This document shows positions 24,574 to 33,223 of a DNA stretch of 64,000 bases, in pieces. Source of the DNA: Oceaniferula marina. Its GTDB lineage: Bacteria; Verrucomicrobiota; Verrucomicrobiia; Verrucomicrobiales; Akkermansiaceae. The notes below the pieces were generated by a model. The model worked only from the letters and a program-made list of their open reading frames with translations. It had not been told where the DNA came from and searched no databases. Within the stretch, counting starts at the first letter, position 1; every line of letters begins with the position of its first letter. The stretch spans positions 1,074,377-1,138,376 of the forward strand of contig NZ_JACBAZ010000001.1 in the NCBI RefSeq assembly GCF_013391475.1, read 5' to 3'. A program made the position numbers and the translations under genes.

Positions 24574-26679
24574 ATGTCCTACATCAACCGCGAACTATCC
24601 TGGCTCGAGTTCAACCAACGTGTTCTCGATGAAGCCCTGCTCCCCGACTTGCCACTCCTCGAGCGCCTCAAATTTCTGGCGATCACCGCATCCAACATGG
24701 ATGAATTTTTTCAGGTCCGGGTGGGTGGTCTTCACCTCATGCGCACCTCGGGTGCTCGCAAACGCGGGATCACAGGCATGACCCCGAACCAGCAGCTCAA
24801 AGCCATCCGCGAACGAGCCCAAACCATGATCGAGGATCAGTATCAGCTCTTCAATAAGCAGTTGCTTCCCGCCATGGCAGAAGAAGGGCTGCTTCTCAGT
24901 CACAGTCGGGCCATCACCCCGGAACAACACAAAACGCTGGCGAGCCGCTTTGAAGAGGCCATTGCACCATTGCTTACCCCGCTGGCATACACCCCGGAGA
25001 CGCCTCCCCCATTCCTGCCGGCCCTCAGAATCATTGTCGCTTTCGAACTGGAAACCCCGGACCAGGAAGCCCCCCGGATTGTCTTTATCCCGGTTCCGGA
25101 AAGCCTGCCTCGTTTCTACCACATCCCGGCATCCCAGACCAATTCCCAGGCTTCGGAAGAACACCTCATTCTTGTAGAAGAGATCATCGCCCTTTTTGCT
25201 GGAGAGCTTTTCCCGGATGAAAAAATCATCAGTTCGATGCCATTCAGGATTACCCGCAATGGAGACATTGCCGTTCAAGAGGAGGACGCCATCGACCTCG
25301 CCGGGGAAATGGAAGAGGTCCTCGCCGCGCGGATCACCAGCAACACCGTGCGCCTTGAACTCCCCCACCGCACTCCCGCTCGACTTCAATCAGCGGTCCG
25401 GAAAATTCTCCAAGCCGGAACATCCGAGTGCTATCGTATTCCAGGCCCTCTTGCCCTGACCGACTTTATGTCCGTTGCCTTTGCCTCCGGATTCGATCAC
25501 CTCCGGGATGAGCCTTGGGAACCCCAACCATCAGCCCAAATTGATCCGGGAGCCTCCATCTTCGATGTGCTTGCCGAACGTGACATCCTGCTCAACCACC
25601 CGTACGAAAGTTTCGAACCGGTCCTGCGATTCCTCGAAGAGGCTGCCGCCGACCCCTCAACCATCGCTATCAAACAAGTCCTCTACCGGACGGCATCGCA
25701 GTCACGCATCATTGACGCGCTTATCAAAGCCGCCGAAAATGGCAAACAAGTGACCGTCCTGATCGAACTCAAAGCCCGCTTCGATGAAGCGCGGAACCTA
25801 ATGCGGGCAGATGAACTCCAGCGTGCCGGCGTGCAAATTGTGTATGGGGTCAAAGGCCTGAAAACCCACGCAAAAATCGCCCTGGTCATCCGCAATGAAG
25901 ATGGACAACTCAAACGCTACGTCCACCTGGGCTCCGGTAATTACAACGAGTCCACGGCCAAACTCTACACCGACATTTCCTACATGACGTCCAAGCCGGC
26001 CTACGGTGCTGACGCCTCACTGATCTTCAATGCCGTGACCGGACGATCAAAGCTCACCCGCTTTGCCAAACTGGTTCCAGCCCCGACCCACATGAAGCCA
26101 AGGCTACTGGATCTGATTGCCGCAGAAGCCAAGCGGGCAAAACAAGGAGAGCCCGCGAGCATCACAGCAAAAGTCAACTCCCTACAGGACAAGGAAATCA
26201 TCGACGCCCTCTATCAGGCATCCAGAGACGGGGTCAAAATCCGGCTAAATATCCGAGGGCTCTGCTGTTTAAGAACCGGCAAACGCAAGGAGTCAAAAAA
26301 CATCAGGGTGGTATCCGTCATTGACCGCTACCTCGAACATGCCCGCATCTTTTCCTTCCACCACGGAGGCCAGCCACTCGTCTATATTGCCTCGGCCGAT
26401 TGGATGACCCGCAACCTTGACAAGCGAGTCGAGTTGATGATCCCGATCGAAGATAAAACCAGTCGCAAGCGACTACTCGGCATTCTCGAGGCCGCGTTCA
26501 AGGACAATTGCAACGCTCACGAAATACTCCAAGACGGCACATCCAAGAGAATCGAACGGACAAAAGGCAAAAAGCGCTTCCGTCTTCAGGAATACTTGCA
26601 GCAGCAGGCAAAAACGGCAGCGAGAGCCAGCGCCCATGAACGAAGCACCACCTTCGAGCCTCACACCCCACCAAGCTAA
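24574..26679 (+). CDS. ppk1: Polyphosphate kinase 1
   Basis: PPK1 reversibly polymerises the gamma-phosphate of ATP into polyphosphate. The 701-residue protein has all four parts. The N-domain has NRELSWLEFNQRVLDEA and ASNMDEFFQVRVGGL. The head domain follows. The two phospholipase-D-like C domains carry the phosphorylated His in GLKTHAKIALVIR, LGSGNYNESTAKLYTD, and a second His in FSFHHGGQPLVYIASADWM. The C-terminal 40 residues are a basic, Gln/Ala-rich tail beyond the usual end. It is the second gene of an apparent operon with the Ppx-like gene. Length and motifs suggest an active enzyme. Confidence 0.97.
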   Translation: MSYINRELSWLEFNQRVLDEALLPDLPLLERLKFLAITASNMDEFFQVRVGGLHLMRTSGARKRGITGMTPNQQLKAIRERAQTMIEDQYQLFNKQLLPAMAEEGLLLSHSRAITPEQHKTLASRFEEAIAPLLTPLAYTPETPPPFLPALRIIVAFELETPDQEAPRIVFIPVPESLPRFYHIPASQTNSQASEEHLILVEEIIALFAGELFPDEKIISSMPFRITRNGDIAVQEEDAIDLAGEMEEVLAARITSNTVRLELPHRTPARLQSAVRKILQAGTSECYRIPGPLALTDFMSVAFASGFDHLRDEPWEPQPSAQIDPGASIFDVLAERDILLNHPYESFEPVLRFLEEAAADPSTIAIKQVLYRTASQSRIIDALIKAAENGKQVTVLIELKARFDEARNLMRADELQRAGVQIVYGVKGLKTHAKIALVIRNEDGQLKRYVHLGSGNYNESTAKLYTDISYMTSKPAYGADASLIFNAVTGRSKLTRFAKLVPAPTHMKPRLLDLIAAEAKRAKQGEPASITAKVNSLQDKEIIDALYQASRDGVKIRLNIRGLCCLRTGKRKESKNIRVVSVIDRYLEHARIFSFHHGGQPLVYIASADWMTRNLDKRVELMIPIEDKTSRKRLLGILEAAFKDNCNAHEILQDGTSKRIERTKGKKRFRLQEYLQQQAKTAARASAHERSTTFEPHTPPS

Positions 26680-26717
26680 GGCGGCTCCTAGCGTTCTTTT
26701 TCAATCACTCCAAGCTT

Positions 26718-27812
26718 ATGCACAGCTATCAATGGTCCCCGATCTCCAAAAAGGAAGGGACCTTGATTCGAGCTCTGGCTATTCTGGCCATTGTCTTCCA
26801 CAACTACCTCCACTTGGTGGAATCCCTTCCCGGAGAAAATGAATTCAATTACCGAGCTGAAAAAGCACAGGCCTTGATCCATGGCCTCCGGGATACTCCA
26901 TGGGATTGCTTCAGGATCCTGGCATCCTACTTCGGCCACTACGGTGTCCAGATCTTCTTTTTCCTCAGCGGCTACGGCCTGAGTATCCAATACCGGCTAA
27001 AACCGTCCTCCTGGTGGGCATTCCAAAAACGTCGCTGGGCAGGGATCTACCCCGCAATCCTCGTCGCGGCACTCGGCTACCTCATCTACGATAGCCTGCG
27101 ACTCGACCCCTCCACCGTCATCCAAACTGAAGGCCTCAACCTGATCCGGCAAATCATCGGAGTCTCCAATTTCATCCCTGACAACATCTATCACCCGATC
27201 GGGCCATGGTGGTTCATCGGCGTCATCCTCCAGTTCTATCTACTGGTACCCCTCATCCTCAAATGGACAAGCCGGCACGGAAACCGAACCCTTTACATCA
27301 TCATCGGTCTCTCCATGCTCAGCGAATATTTGCTTGGTCCAGTGCTGGCGAAACAATTTGATTTTAATATCAACCACAGCATTCTTGGCCACCTCGATGT
27401 CTGCGCTCTCGGCATCTTATTTGCCCGCAAAGAACGTTTCGAACTTCACCCAGCCATCCTCACGGCCGCCGGCATCCTCTTCATCCTCGGAAACACCCAT
27501 GCCACACTTTGGATTAGCACGGGTGTCAGCATCACCCTGATCCTGATCCCTCTGCTTCGAACCACCGCTGCCAACATCGCAACCATCCCATGGCTGGATG
27601 TTTCGATGACTCAAATTGGCCAACTTTCACTCTACATCTTCCTCTGCAACGGCTACCTCAGGCGACCCTTGATTGGATGGGCACAGCAACAACAAGATTG
27701 GTGGACCTCTCTCTGGACCAGCCTGCTTTTCCTCGGCCTGGTCCTGTGCTGGTCGCTGTTGCTGAGATTTCTGGTCAACCAATGCCAACAGCGGCTTGGG
27801 ATCAAGCGATAA
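26718..27812 (+). CDS. Acyltransferase-3 family membrane protein
   Basis: This 364-residue inner-membrane protein has about 10 helices and belongs to the acyltransferase-3 family, which O-acetylates or acylates sugars in exopolysaccharide, LPS or other glycans. The N-terminal signature is GTLIRALAILAIVFHNYLHL, with the His of the presumed active site in the first helix. FFFLSGYGLSIQYRL follows in the second helix region, a typical family pattern. It lies 38 bases after ppk1 and is convergent with the MTA phosphorylase gene, with only nine bases between their stops. Its acceptor is unknown. Confidence 0.85.
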   Translation: MHSYQWSPISKKEGTLIRALAILAIVFHNYLHLVESLPGENEFNYRAEKAQALIHGLRDTPWDCFRILASYFGHYGVQIFFFLSGYGLSIQYRLKPSSWWAFQKRRWAGIYPAILVAALGYLIYDSLRLDPSTVIQTEGLNLIRQIIGVSNFIPDNIYHPIGPWWFIGVILQFYLLVPLILKWTSRHGNRTLYIIIGLSMLSEYLLGPVLAKQFDFNINHSILGHLDVCALGILFARKERFELHPAILTAAGILFILGNTHATLWISTGVSITLILIPLLRTTAANIATIPWLDVSMTQIGQLSLYIFLCNGYLRRPLIGWAQQQQDWWTSLWTSLLFLGLVLCWSLLLRFLVNQCQQRLGIKR

Positions 27813-27821
27813 GCCCCCCCT

Positions 27822-28685
27822 TTAGGTGTATTTCCCAAGGATGGGTTTCAGATTTTCCATCGTCTCATCCGGCCAATATGATCGATCCGTCATAACCGCA
27901 CCATTCAAGGCATCGTGCTCCGGCCAGGTCGGGGTCCCCGGAATCTCAGCAACCGCAACCCTCAGGATTCCACGTGCCATCTCGGAATTTGCCTTGAGAT
28001 GACTGACGACGGAAACAGCACTGACATCATCCTCCTCTTCATGCCAGCAGTCATAATCCGTCACCATACACAAGGTGGCCAATGCGATTTCGGCCTCACG
28101 CGCCAACTTGGCTTCAGGCAGGTTGGTCATACCAATCACATCAAAACCTAACTGACGATTCGCCTCACTTTCCGCACGCGTGGAAAATGCCGGCCCGTCC
28201 ATGTTCACATAGGTTCCTCCGTCATGCACACGCGCCCCACGTTTGACAGCAGCATCCAACAAAACGGCTCGCAAATCACTACTAACAGGATCACCAAAAC
28301 CAATATGGGCCACAATCCCATTACCAAAAAAAGTATGGTGTTCCCGACGACTGGTTCGATCAAAGTATTGATCGGGTAAAACGATATCACGGGGCGCATA
28401 TTCCTGCTTCAGGCTTCCCACGGCGGTGACACATATTAACCAACGCACCCCCACGCTACGCAAGGCCCAGATATTCGCCCGATGATTAATCTCATGAGGC
28501 ATGATCCGGTGACCGCGACCATGACGGGGTAAAAACCAAACCTTGCGACCTTCAATCTCCCCTCCGACCAAGGCGTCGGATGGATATCCGAAGGGAGTCT
28601 CCACCACTCGCTCTTCAAATTTTTCGAAGCCGTCCATTGCATACAATCCACTACCGCCAATGATTCCTATCGCATGTTCGCTCAT
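27822..28685 (-). CDS. mtnP: S-methyl-5'-thioadenosine phosphorylase
   Basis: The enzyme phosphorolyses methylthioadenosine, a by-product of polyamine synthesis, to adenine and methylthioribose-1-phosphate for methionine salvage. The 287-residue protein shows the purine-nucleoside-phosphorylase family 2 motifs: IGIIGGSGLYAMDGFE, FLPRHGRGHRIMPHEINHRA, CVTAVGSLKQEYAPRDIVLPDQ, and NMDGPAFSTRAESE with GMTNLPEAKLAREAEI. The first segment holds the phosphate loop GGSG. The length is normal. No other salvage gene lies in the window. Related enzymes accept inosine or guanosine, but the overall sequence looks like MTAP. Confidence 0.94.
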   Translation of the reverse strand: MSEHAIGIIGGSGLYAMDGFEKFEERVVETPFGYPSDALVGGEIEGRKVWFLPRHGRGHRIMPHEINHRANIWALRSVGVRWLICVTAVGSLKQEYAPRDIVLPDQYFDRTSRREHHTFFGNGIVAHIGFGDPVSSDLRAVLLDAAVKRGARVHDGGTYVNMDGPAFSTRAESEANRQLGFDVIGMTNLPEAKLAREAEIALATLCMVTDYDCWHEEEDDVSAVSVVSHLKANSEMARGILRVAVAEIPGTPTWPEHDALNGAVMTDRSYWPDETMENLKPILGKYT

Positions 28686-28745
28686 GGCCGAAGTTTAATC
28701 CACCATGCCCCCCCTTGCCAACTTCCAACTTCCAACGTTGCCCGC

Positions 28746-29636
28746 TTACACCAGCAAATCTGCCTCTCTGGTCAACAAGCGGAGGGCACGGGGGGTCATG
28801 GACCAGCGTTCCTTGAACAGACGGTTGAAATGAGAAATGTTGGAAAACCCGGAAGCATAGGCAATTTGAGTAATCGGATCATCGGTATTGATCAACATGT
28901 TCCGCGCCGTAACTAATCGAATCGAATGTACAAATTGAGTGTAATTCTGCCCCACAGCCCGTTGAAAATGGCGGGAGAAGGTAGCCCTGCTCATCCCCAC
29001 ATAACTCAGAACCCTCTGAATAGTCATCTCCTCCTGTGTCGCATTTTCGACAATATATTGAACGGCCTTTTTCATCATGGCACTGTGGCTCTTACTGATC
29101 GCCTGTGGTTCCGACGAGGAAATTGATTCAGCGGGAGCATCACAGAGGGTTTTCATGATTTGAAAAAAACGAACCAACCTCTCAAGGTCATCGCACTGCA
29201 CACAATGTTGAAGTAACAAAAAAACCTCATCCCTGCACTCACGGGAAAACACAAGCCCCCGGTTTGCCTCCTGCAGGAGATCTCGAAAATAAATGCTTTC
29301 ATGTAGATTGGCCAGGGGCGAGACCGCATCAAAAGGAAACTGAATACAAAAACCCGATGAACGTTTCACGGTCCAGTGGTGGGGAAGGTTCGATCCCAAC
29401 AAAACCAACTGAGGAGCTTCAAAAGCACAAATATCATCCCCGATATAGCGGAACCCCTCCCCCTCGGTAAAAAAGGTCAGCTCGACTTCAGGATGGTAAT
29501 GCCAAACGTTCCCCATCCCGGAAACCGATATCGAATCCCCCTGCCCAACGTGTTGAACAACATTCTCCAAGCTATCTTTCCATGAAAAAAAACGAAAAGA
29601 CTGTGACAAATTGGATGGAATGATCTCCTTTTCCAT
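28746..29636 (-). CDS. AraC-family transcriptional regulator with cupin sensor
   Basis: This is a 296-residue DNA-binding regulator. The N-terminal half is a cupin-like ligand domain (WHYHPEVELTFFTEGEGFRYIGDD). The C-terminal 100 residues contain the two AraC helix-turn-helix motifs: IQRVLSYVGMSRATFSRHFQ and ITQIAYASGFSNISHFNRLF. The layout resembles sugar-responsive activators. It is encoded 136 bases downstream of the large cytochrome/SUMF1 fusion gene on the same strand and is a good candidate to control that gene and the divergent DUF6797/DUF1080 pair. The ligand is unknown. Confidence 0.93.
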   Translation of the reverse strand: MEKEIIPSNLSQSFRFFSWKDSLENVVQHVGQGDSISVSGMGNVWHYHPEVELTFFTEGEGFRYIGDDICAFEAPQLVLLGSNLPHHWTVKRSSGFCIQFPFDAVSPLANLHESIYFRDLLQEANRGLVFSRECRDEVFLLLQHCVQCDDLERLVRFFQIMKTLCDAPAESISSSEPQAISKSHSAMMKKAVQYIVENATQEEMTIQRVLSYVGMSRATFSRHFQRAVGQNYTQFVHSIRLVTARNMLINTDDPITQIAYASGFSNISHFNRLFKERWSMTPRALRLLTREADLLV

Positions 29637-29694
29637 GTCTGGATATTAACCGAATCCCGATGAATTTCTACCCTTTATCGGGCATACTCAGACA
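29636..29694. repeat. Nested inverted repeats between the AraC gene and the cytochrome fusion gene
   Basis: CCCGAT (29656-29661) pairs with ATCGGG (29677-29682). Outside it TGTCTG (29636-29641) pairs with CAGACA (29689-29694). There is no T-run, so this is more likely an operator or leader structure of the AraC gene than a terminator. Confidence 0.4.
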
Positions 29695-29772
29695 GATTCA
29701 CCATGATCGACGCCTGGCTACCGTGCTTCCCTAGTAATTTTTACTTAGCACGATCAAGAACACTTACTGAAC

Positions 29773-32700
29773 CTATTCCTCAATGATCACACGAAACCCA
29801 ACATTGTAGACTTTTTGCCATGCGGGAAATTCCAAAGCATAGCCCGCGGCTGCACGATGGGGTCGATCCCTCCAGGAACCTCCGAGTACCTGCTTTTTCC
29901 CATCAGCACCACGAGTTGACACCCACTCCGCGACATTGCCGTGCATGTCGAAAAGCCCCCATAGATTCGCTTGGTAAGTGCCTACTTTAGCCAGATGAAG
30001 AACGCCATCATCCACATCCGTCCGTTTAGGGATAAAGTCCATACGAGGCGACGGATTCCTCACCGGCTTGGGGTCGATTCCATATACCGCCATTTTCTTC
30101 AACTGCACATCCGCCAAGTTCGCGTGATTGCCAAAGTCACTCGTGGTGTCGCCATAGTTCATGGGGCTGTCTGATCCAGCACGACATGCCCACTCCCACT
30201 GTGCGGCATCGGGAAGCCGAATGGTTTTTCCTGATTGTTGTTCCAGCCATGCGCAAAACTTCTGGGCATCATGCCAACTCGCACGAATCACCGGGAAAGC
30301 CGGATCATTCATATAGTATCCACGGTCACATTGATCTTTCCAATGCATATCATAGACACCGTTCAAATGCTTAGGATTGAAACGTTGATACTGAGCAAAA
30401 GTCACCTCGGTCTCCGACATCCAGAAAGCTTTGTCGATGGCCACCTTCTTCCCTGTCGCATTGATATACTCACCACGGGGCACGTAAACAAACTTCATCT
30501 TCTGACCATTGCCAAGATCCAACTCAACTGGTGGTTTGTCATCTTGCATCGCCCGGGCCTTTTCTGCTGCAAGAGGCCAAGCATCTAAGGTTTCCACCTC
30601 AACTTCGTGGGTCTCTGGAACATCCGGGGCCTCAAACGCCTTTCGTTTCAAGTAAGGGGAGTGAACGACTTCCGGTTGAATATCCACATTGGCATACTCG
30701 CGCCTGGTTTCCTCCCGCCGGGCCAGATAGCCACTGGCATCATAGTTCTTGTTTTTCGGAGCTTCCGTCCATGTTCCGTGTTGAGGAACATTCATATCGA
30801 TCCAAGTGATCAATTTCTCCCATGCCTTGTCATCCAGCTTCACATGATAGTGTCCTTGTTGAAGGATCTGAACCAACTCACTGGTATCGGCATGAAACTC
30901 GAGAGGTGTCAGCATGTGGTAGTCACCTTCCGGTCCGTTTCTTCGAACATACGGATGCAATTCATAATACGATTTTTGCATGTCTTGAAAATCTGGTCGA
31001 CCATCTTTTTTTGCCAACTCCGTCGTGTGGCAACCGACACAGAACTGGTCCAACACCGGCTGAACCTCTCTCTTAAAACTAAAGCCCCTCGGCTTTTCAC
31101 CTAACCATGGTTCAATCGCCAACGGTTGCATCGATGAAGCCATCGTGGGTTTCGGCTTCGGAGCCGTGTTCTGGGACTCGTGACAACCGATGCAGGAAAC
31201 CACCTCACCCGGCATACCCACCGTCCAGGAACGCATCAATTGCATGGCCTTACCTTCTTTATCCAAAGGAAGAAATGCAATCGGAGTATTTGCCGGAGCC
31301 TTAAACATCACAGATCCGTCAGCGTGAACCGGCACAGTCCCAAGCACGGTCCTCACATCCCACGGCCCTTCAATACCAATTGCCTGGTGGCTCCCCTGGC
31401 GCCTTGGGGCATATTCATAGGTATAGACCTTGAGTCGCTTGACCGAACCTCTGGGAACTCCACGCAAACCCGGCCCTTCATAAATGTCCTGAATATAAAA
31501 AGTCGCCTCTTTCTGCTCGAGTCGAACAAGGTCAGGTTTCAGCGGAGGTTTGGGTGTTTTACGCAAAGGAATGGCTTCGACAATCGACTTACCGGGAACC
31601 ACTTTGATCGGCACGATATTATCGTATACATCCACGAGATAGAGCCCGTAATGCTTTTTATCCAGACTCATGGAAACCAAGAAATGTTTCTCACTCAAAG
31701 GATAGGGATGTAGAAACAAAGGAAAGGAATCGTTCACCAAAAAATCCTTATACACGGGCTTCACGATTTTTCCTCGCCCCGGGATCCGTTGGATGACTCC
31801 GTCCGCTTCAAAACGGCCTTTGTTATTATCAAATAAAACCAACTCTCCCGCCCGGCGAATGCCGTGATGACCACAAACGATACTGATGAACTTATTTGAA
31901 CTCCCCGGAATAGGGCGGGCAAAAAATAGAGAATTCGGCCAATAGGAATTACTTCCATAAAACTCCTTCTGATTCGTCCCATCCGGGTTCATATGCATCA
32001 GAATCCTGCTGAAATAATGCGCTGAATCCGTATATTCCCAACGCAAATACAGAACCTTTCCATTTGGCAGCACCGTGGGATGCCAGCTGTTGTCCTGATC
32101 AAAACAAAGCTGTCGTACTTGACTGGTTTCCAAATCCATCAAATGCAGCAGAGCTACATAATCGTCACCATTGTTACACGGCACCCCCTGAAAGCTAGAT
32201 GTCGACGCAAAGATGATTCTTCCGTCTGGCAAGTAACACGGGTCCATGCAATCAATATCCGAAATGGCAGGCGTCAGCTGTCTCGGCTTGCTCATTTCCT
32301 TCCCTAAATCCAATTCCAGCACCGCCCAAGCATGATGTTCACCGATCGAAGAAAACATCAGTCGGTCGGCATCAAAATGCAGTTCAAGATCTCCAACAAA
32401 CTGTCCGCCTTCAGGCTGATAGATGGTTTTTAACTCTCCGTCGTTCAGCGACAAGCTCGCGACCCTGTTCTGATGACCTTTTTTCGGTAAACTGGCATTG
32501 CTTTGATAATTCTCCGGAAGCCAACGGGTCGATCCCGACCGTTCCACGACGATCATTTGATCAAAATCAACCAGCGGGTTGTCCATCAAAGCTTCCTTCC
32601 TCAACCGAGCGAGCTCGACCTCACTGCTGACGGTCTCGAGTCGGCGAAGATAGGACGGCCCTTTGGGATATTGATCTCCATAGGTTTGAATCAAATCCTC

Positions 32701-32817
32701 GACGGCCAAACGCAAAGATTCCTTGCTTCCATAACTCAATGACTTGGGAGCGGCCTCAAGGGAGGACAGGCAGGCGAACCATAAAACAACACTCACTAAT
32801 TTTTCAGAATACATCAC
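29773..32817 (-). CDS. Secreted HzsA-like beta-propeller cytochrome c fused to a SUMF1 (formylglycine-enzyme-like) domain
   Basis: This is a 1014-residue exported multidomain protein. A signal peptide (about 1-22) is followed by a WD40/PD40-like beta-propeller region with repeats such as GDLELHFDADRLMFSS and CYLPDGRIIFAS (about 120-420). Next is a region resembling the middle domain of hydrazine synthase alpha subunits (about 430-560). Two haem-c sites follow, CIGCH (542-546) and CVGCH (593-597). Residues from about 775 to the end form a SUMF1/formylglycine-generating fold (DKAFWMSETEVTFAQYQRF, HGNVAEWVS, GGSWRD). The Cys pair that true formylglycine enzymes use near the C-terminus is not present, so that domain is probably structural or binding. 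It is not evidence for anammox; such fusions occur in PVC heterotrophs. A substrate oxidation role is inferred. Confidence 0.85.
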   Translation of the reverse strand: MMYSEKLVSVVLWFACLSSLEAAPKSLSYGSKESLRLAVEDLIQTYGDQYPKGPSYLRRLETVSSEVELARLRKEALMDNPLVDFDQMIVVERSGSTRWLPENYQSNASLPKKGHQNRVASLSLNDGELKTIYQPEGGQFVGDLELHFDADRLMFSSIGEHHAWAVLELDLGKEMSKPRQLTPAISDIDCMDPCYLPDGRIIFASTSSFQGVPCNNGDDYVALLHLMDLETSQVRQLCFDQDNSWHPTVLPNGKVLYLRWEYTDSAHYFSRILMHMNPDGTNQKEFYGSNSYWPNSLFFARPIPGSSNKFISIVCGHHGIRRAGELVLFDNNKGRFEADGVIQRIPGRGKIVKPVYKDFLVNDSFPLFLHPYPLSEKHFLVSMSLDKKHYGLYLVDVYDNIVPIKVVPGKSIVEAIPLRKTPKPPLKPDLVRLEQKEATFYIQDIYEGPGLRGVPRGSVKRLKVYTYEYAPRRQGSHQAIGIEGPWDVRTVLGTVPVHADGSVMFKAPANTPIAFLPLDKEGKAMQLMRSWTVGMPGEVVSCIGCHESQNTAPKPKPTMASSMQPLAIEPWLGEKPRGFSFKREVQPVLDQFCVGCHTTELAKKDGRPDFQDMQKSYYELHPYVRRNGPEGDYHMLTPLEFHADTSELVQILQQGHYHVKLDDKAWEKLITWIDMNVPQHGTWTEAPKNKNYDASGYLARREETRREYANVDIQPEVVHSPYLKRKAFEAPDVPETHEVEVETLDAWPLAAEKARAMQDDKPPVELDLGNGQKMKFVYVPRGEYINATGKKVAIDKAFWMSETEVTFAQYQRFNPKHLNGVYDMHWKDQCDRGYYMNDPAFPVIRASWHDAQKFCAWLEQQSGKTIRLPDAAQWEWACRAGSDSPMNYGDTTSDFGNHANLADVQLKKMAVYGIDPKPVRNPSPRMDFIPKRTDVDDGVLHLAKVGTYQANLWGLFDMHGNVAEWVSTRGADGKKQVLGGSWRDRPHRAAAGYALEFPAWQKVYNVGFRVIIEE

Positions 32818-33129
32818 TCAATTTGGTCTTCAATTTTCTACAAATGAGAGCCTTTTTCCCAATACGGGTTCGGTTCTCGGCTTATCGTCGGCAAGATGAA
32901 AAGGTTTCCTTGTCGCGGCATCCTCGTTTTCAACAAGGAAGCATGGCCGCGTCATCGCACTTCAAGCGACTCCTGTATATCAAGGCTCCACTCCAACTGG
33001 CTACATCTCTAGGTATCAAGATTCGATACTTTCGACTCATTTTTCGAAACCAAAGGATAATTATGCGCTCGATCTACGCAAAAATGAGACGAGAGCATCA
33101 GTATATTGACAACAATGTGGTGGTTGCTT

Positions 33130-33154
33130 CCTTCAAAGGGGTTATCTTTGAAGG
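33130..33154. repeat. Inverted repeat, possible operator
   Basis: CCTTCAAAG (33130-33138) is mirrored perfectly by CTTTGAAGG (33146-33154) with a 7-base spacer. It lies about 70 bases upstream of the DUF6797 gene and has no T-run. Confidence 0.5.
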
Positions 33155-33161
33155 GACTTAC

Positions 33162-33194
33162 ACCTGCCCTCAACCTGCCCTCAACCTGCCCTCA
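33162..33194 (+). repeat. Three tandem copies of an 11-bp unit
   Basis: ACCTGCCCTCA occurs three times in a row without mismatch, ending 29 bases before the DUF6797 ATG. It could be direct-repeat regulator sites or slippage-prone sequence in the 5' leader. Confidence 0.8.
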
Positions 33195-33223
33195 CCCACC
33201 ACGCCCCTGCATCACCATCTTTC

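Larger units (their letters stand above)
32818..33223. other. Divergent regulatory region between the cytochrome fusion gene and the DUF6797 gene
   Basis: This 406-bp region must contain both divergent promoters. It holds inverted repeats (TTCCTTGT near 32907 with ACAAGGAA near 32934, and a 9-bp repeat at 33130-33154) and a triple 11-bp direct repeat at 33162-33194. The nearby AraC regulator is the obvious candidate to bind here. No small gene is convincing. Confidence 0.55.

Noticed and set aside
30000-30500. Calling the SUMF1 part an active sulfatase-modifying enzyme
   Set aside because: The catalytic Cys residues near the C-terminus are missing and no sulfatase gene lies nearby.
29773-32817. 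Calling the cytochrome fusion a hydrazine synthase (anammox)
   Set aside because: The protein is a fusion with a SUMF1 fold, no other hzs or hdh genes are present, and HzsA-like domains occur in non-anammox PVC bacteria.
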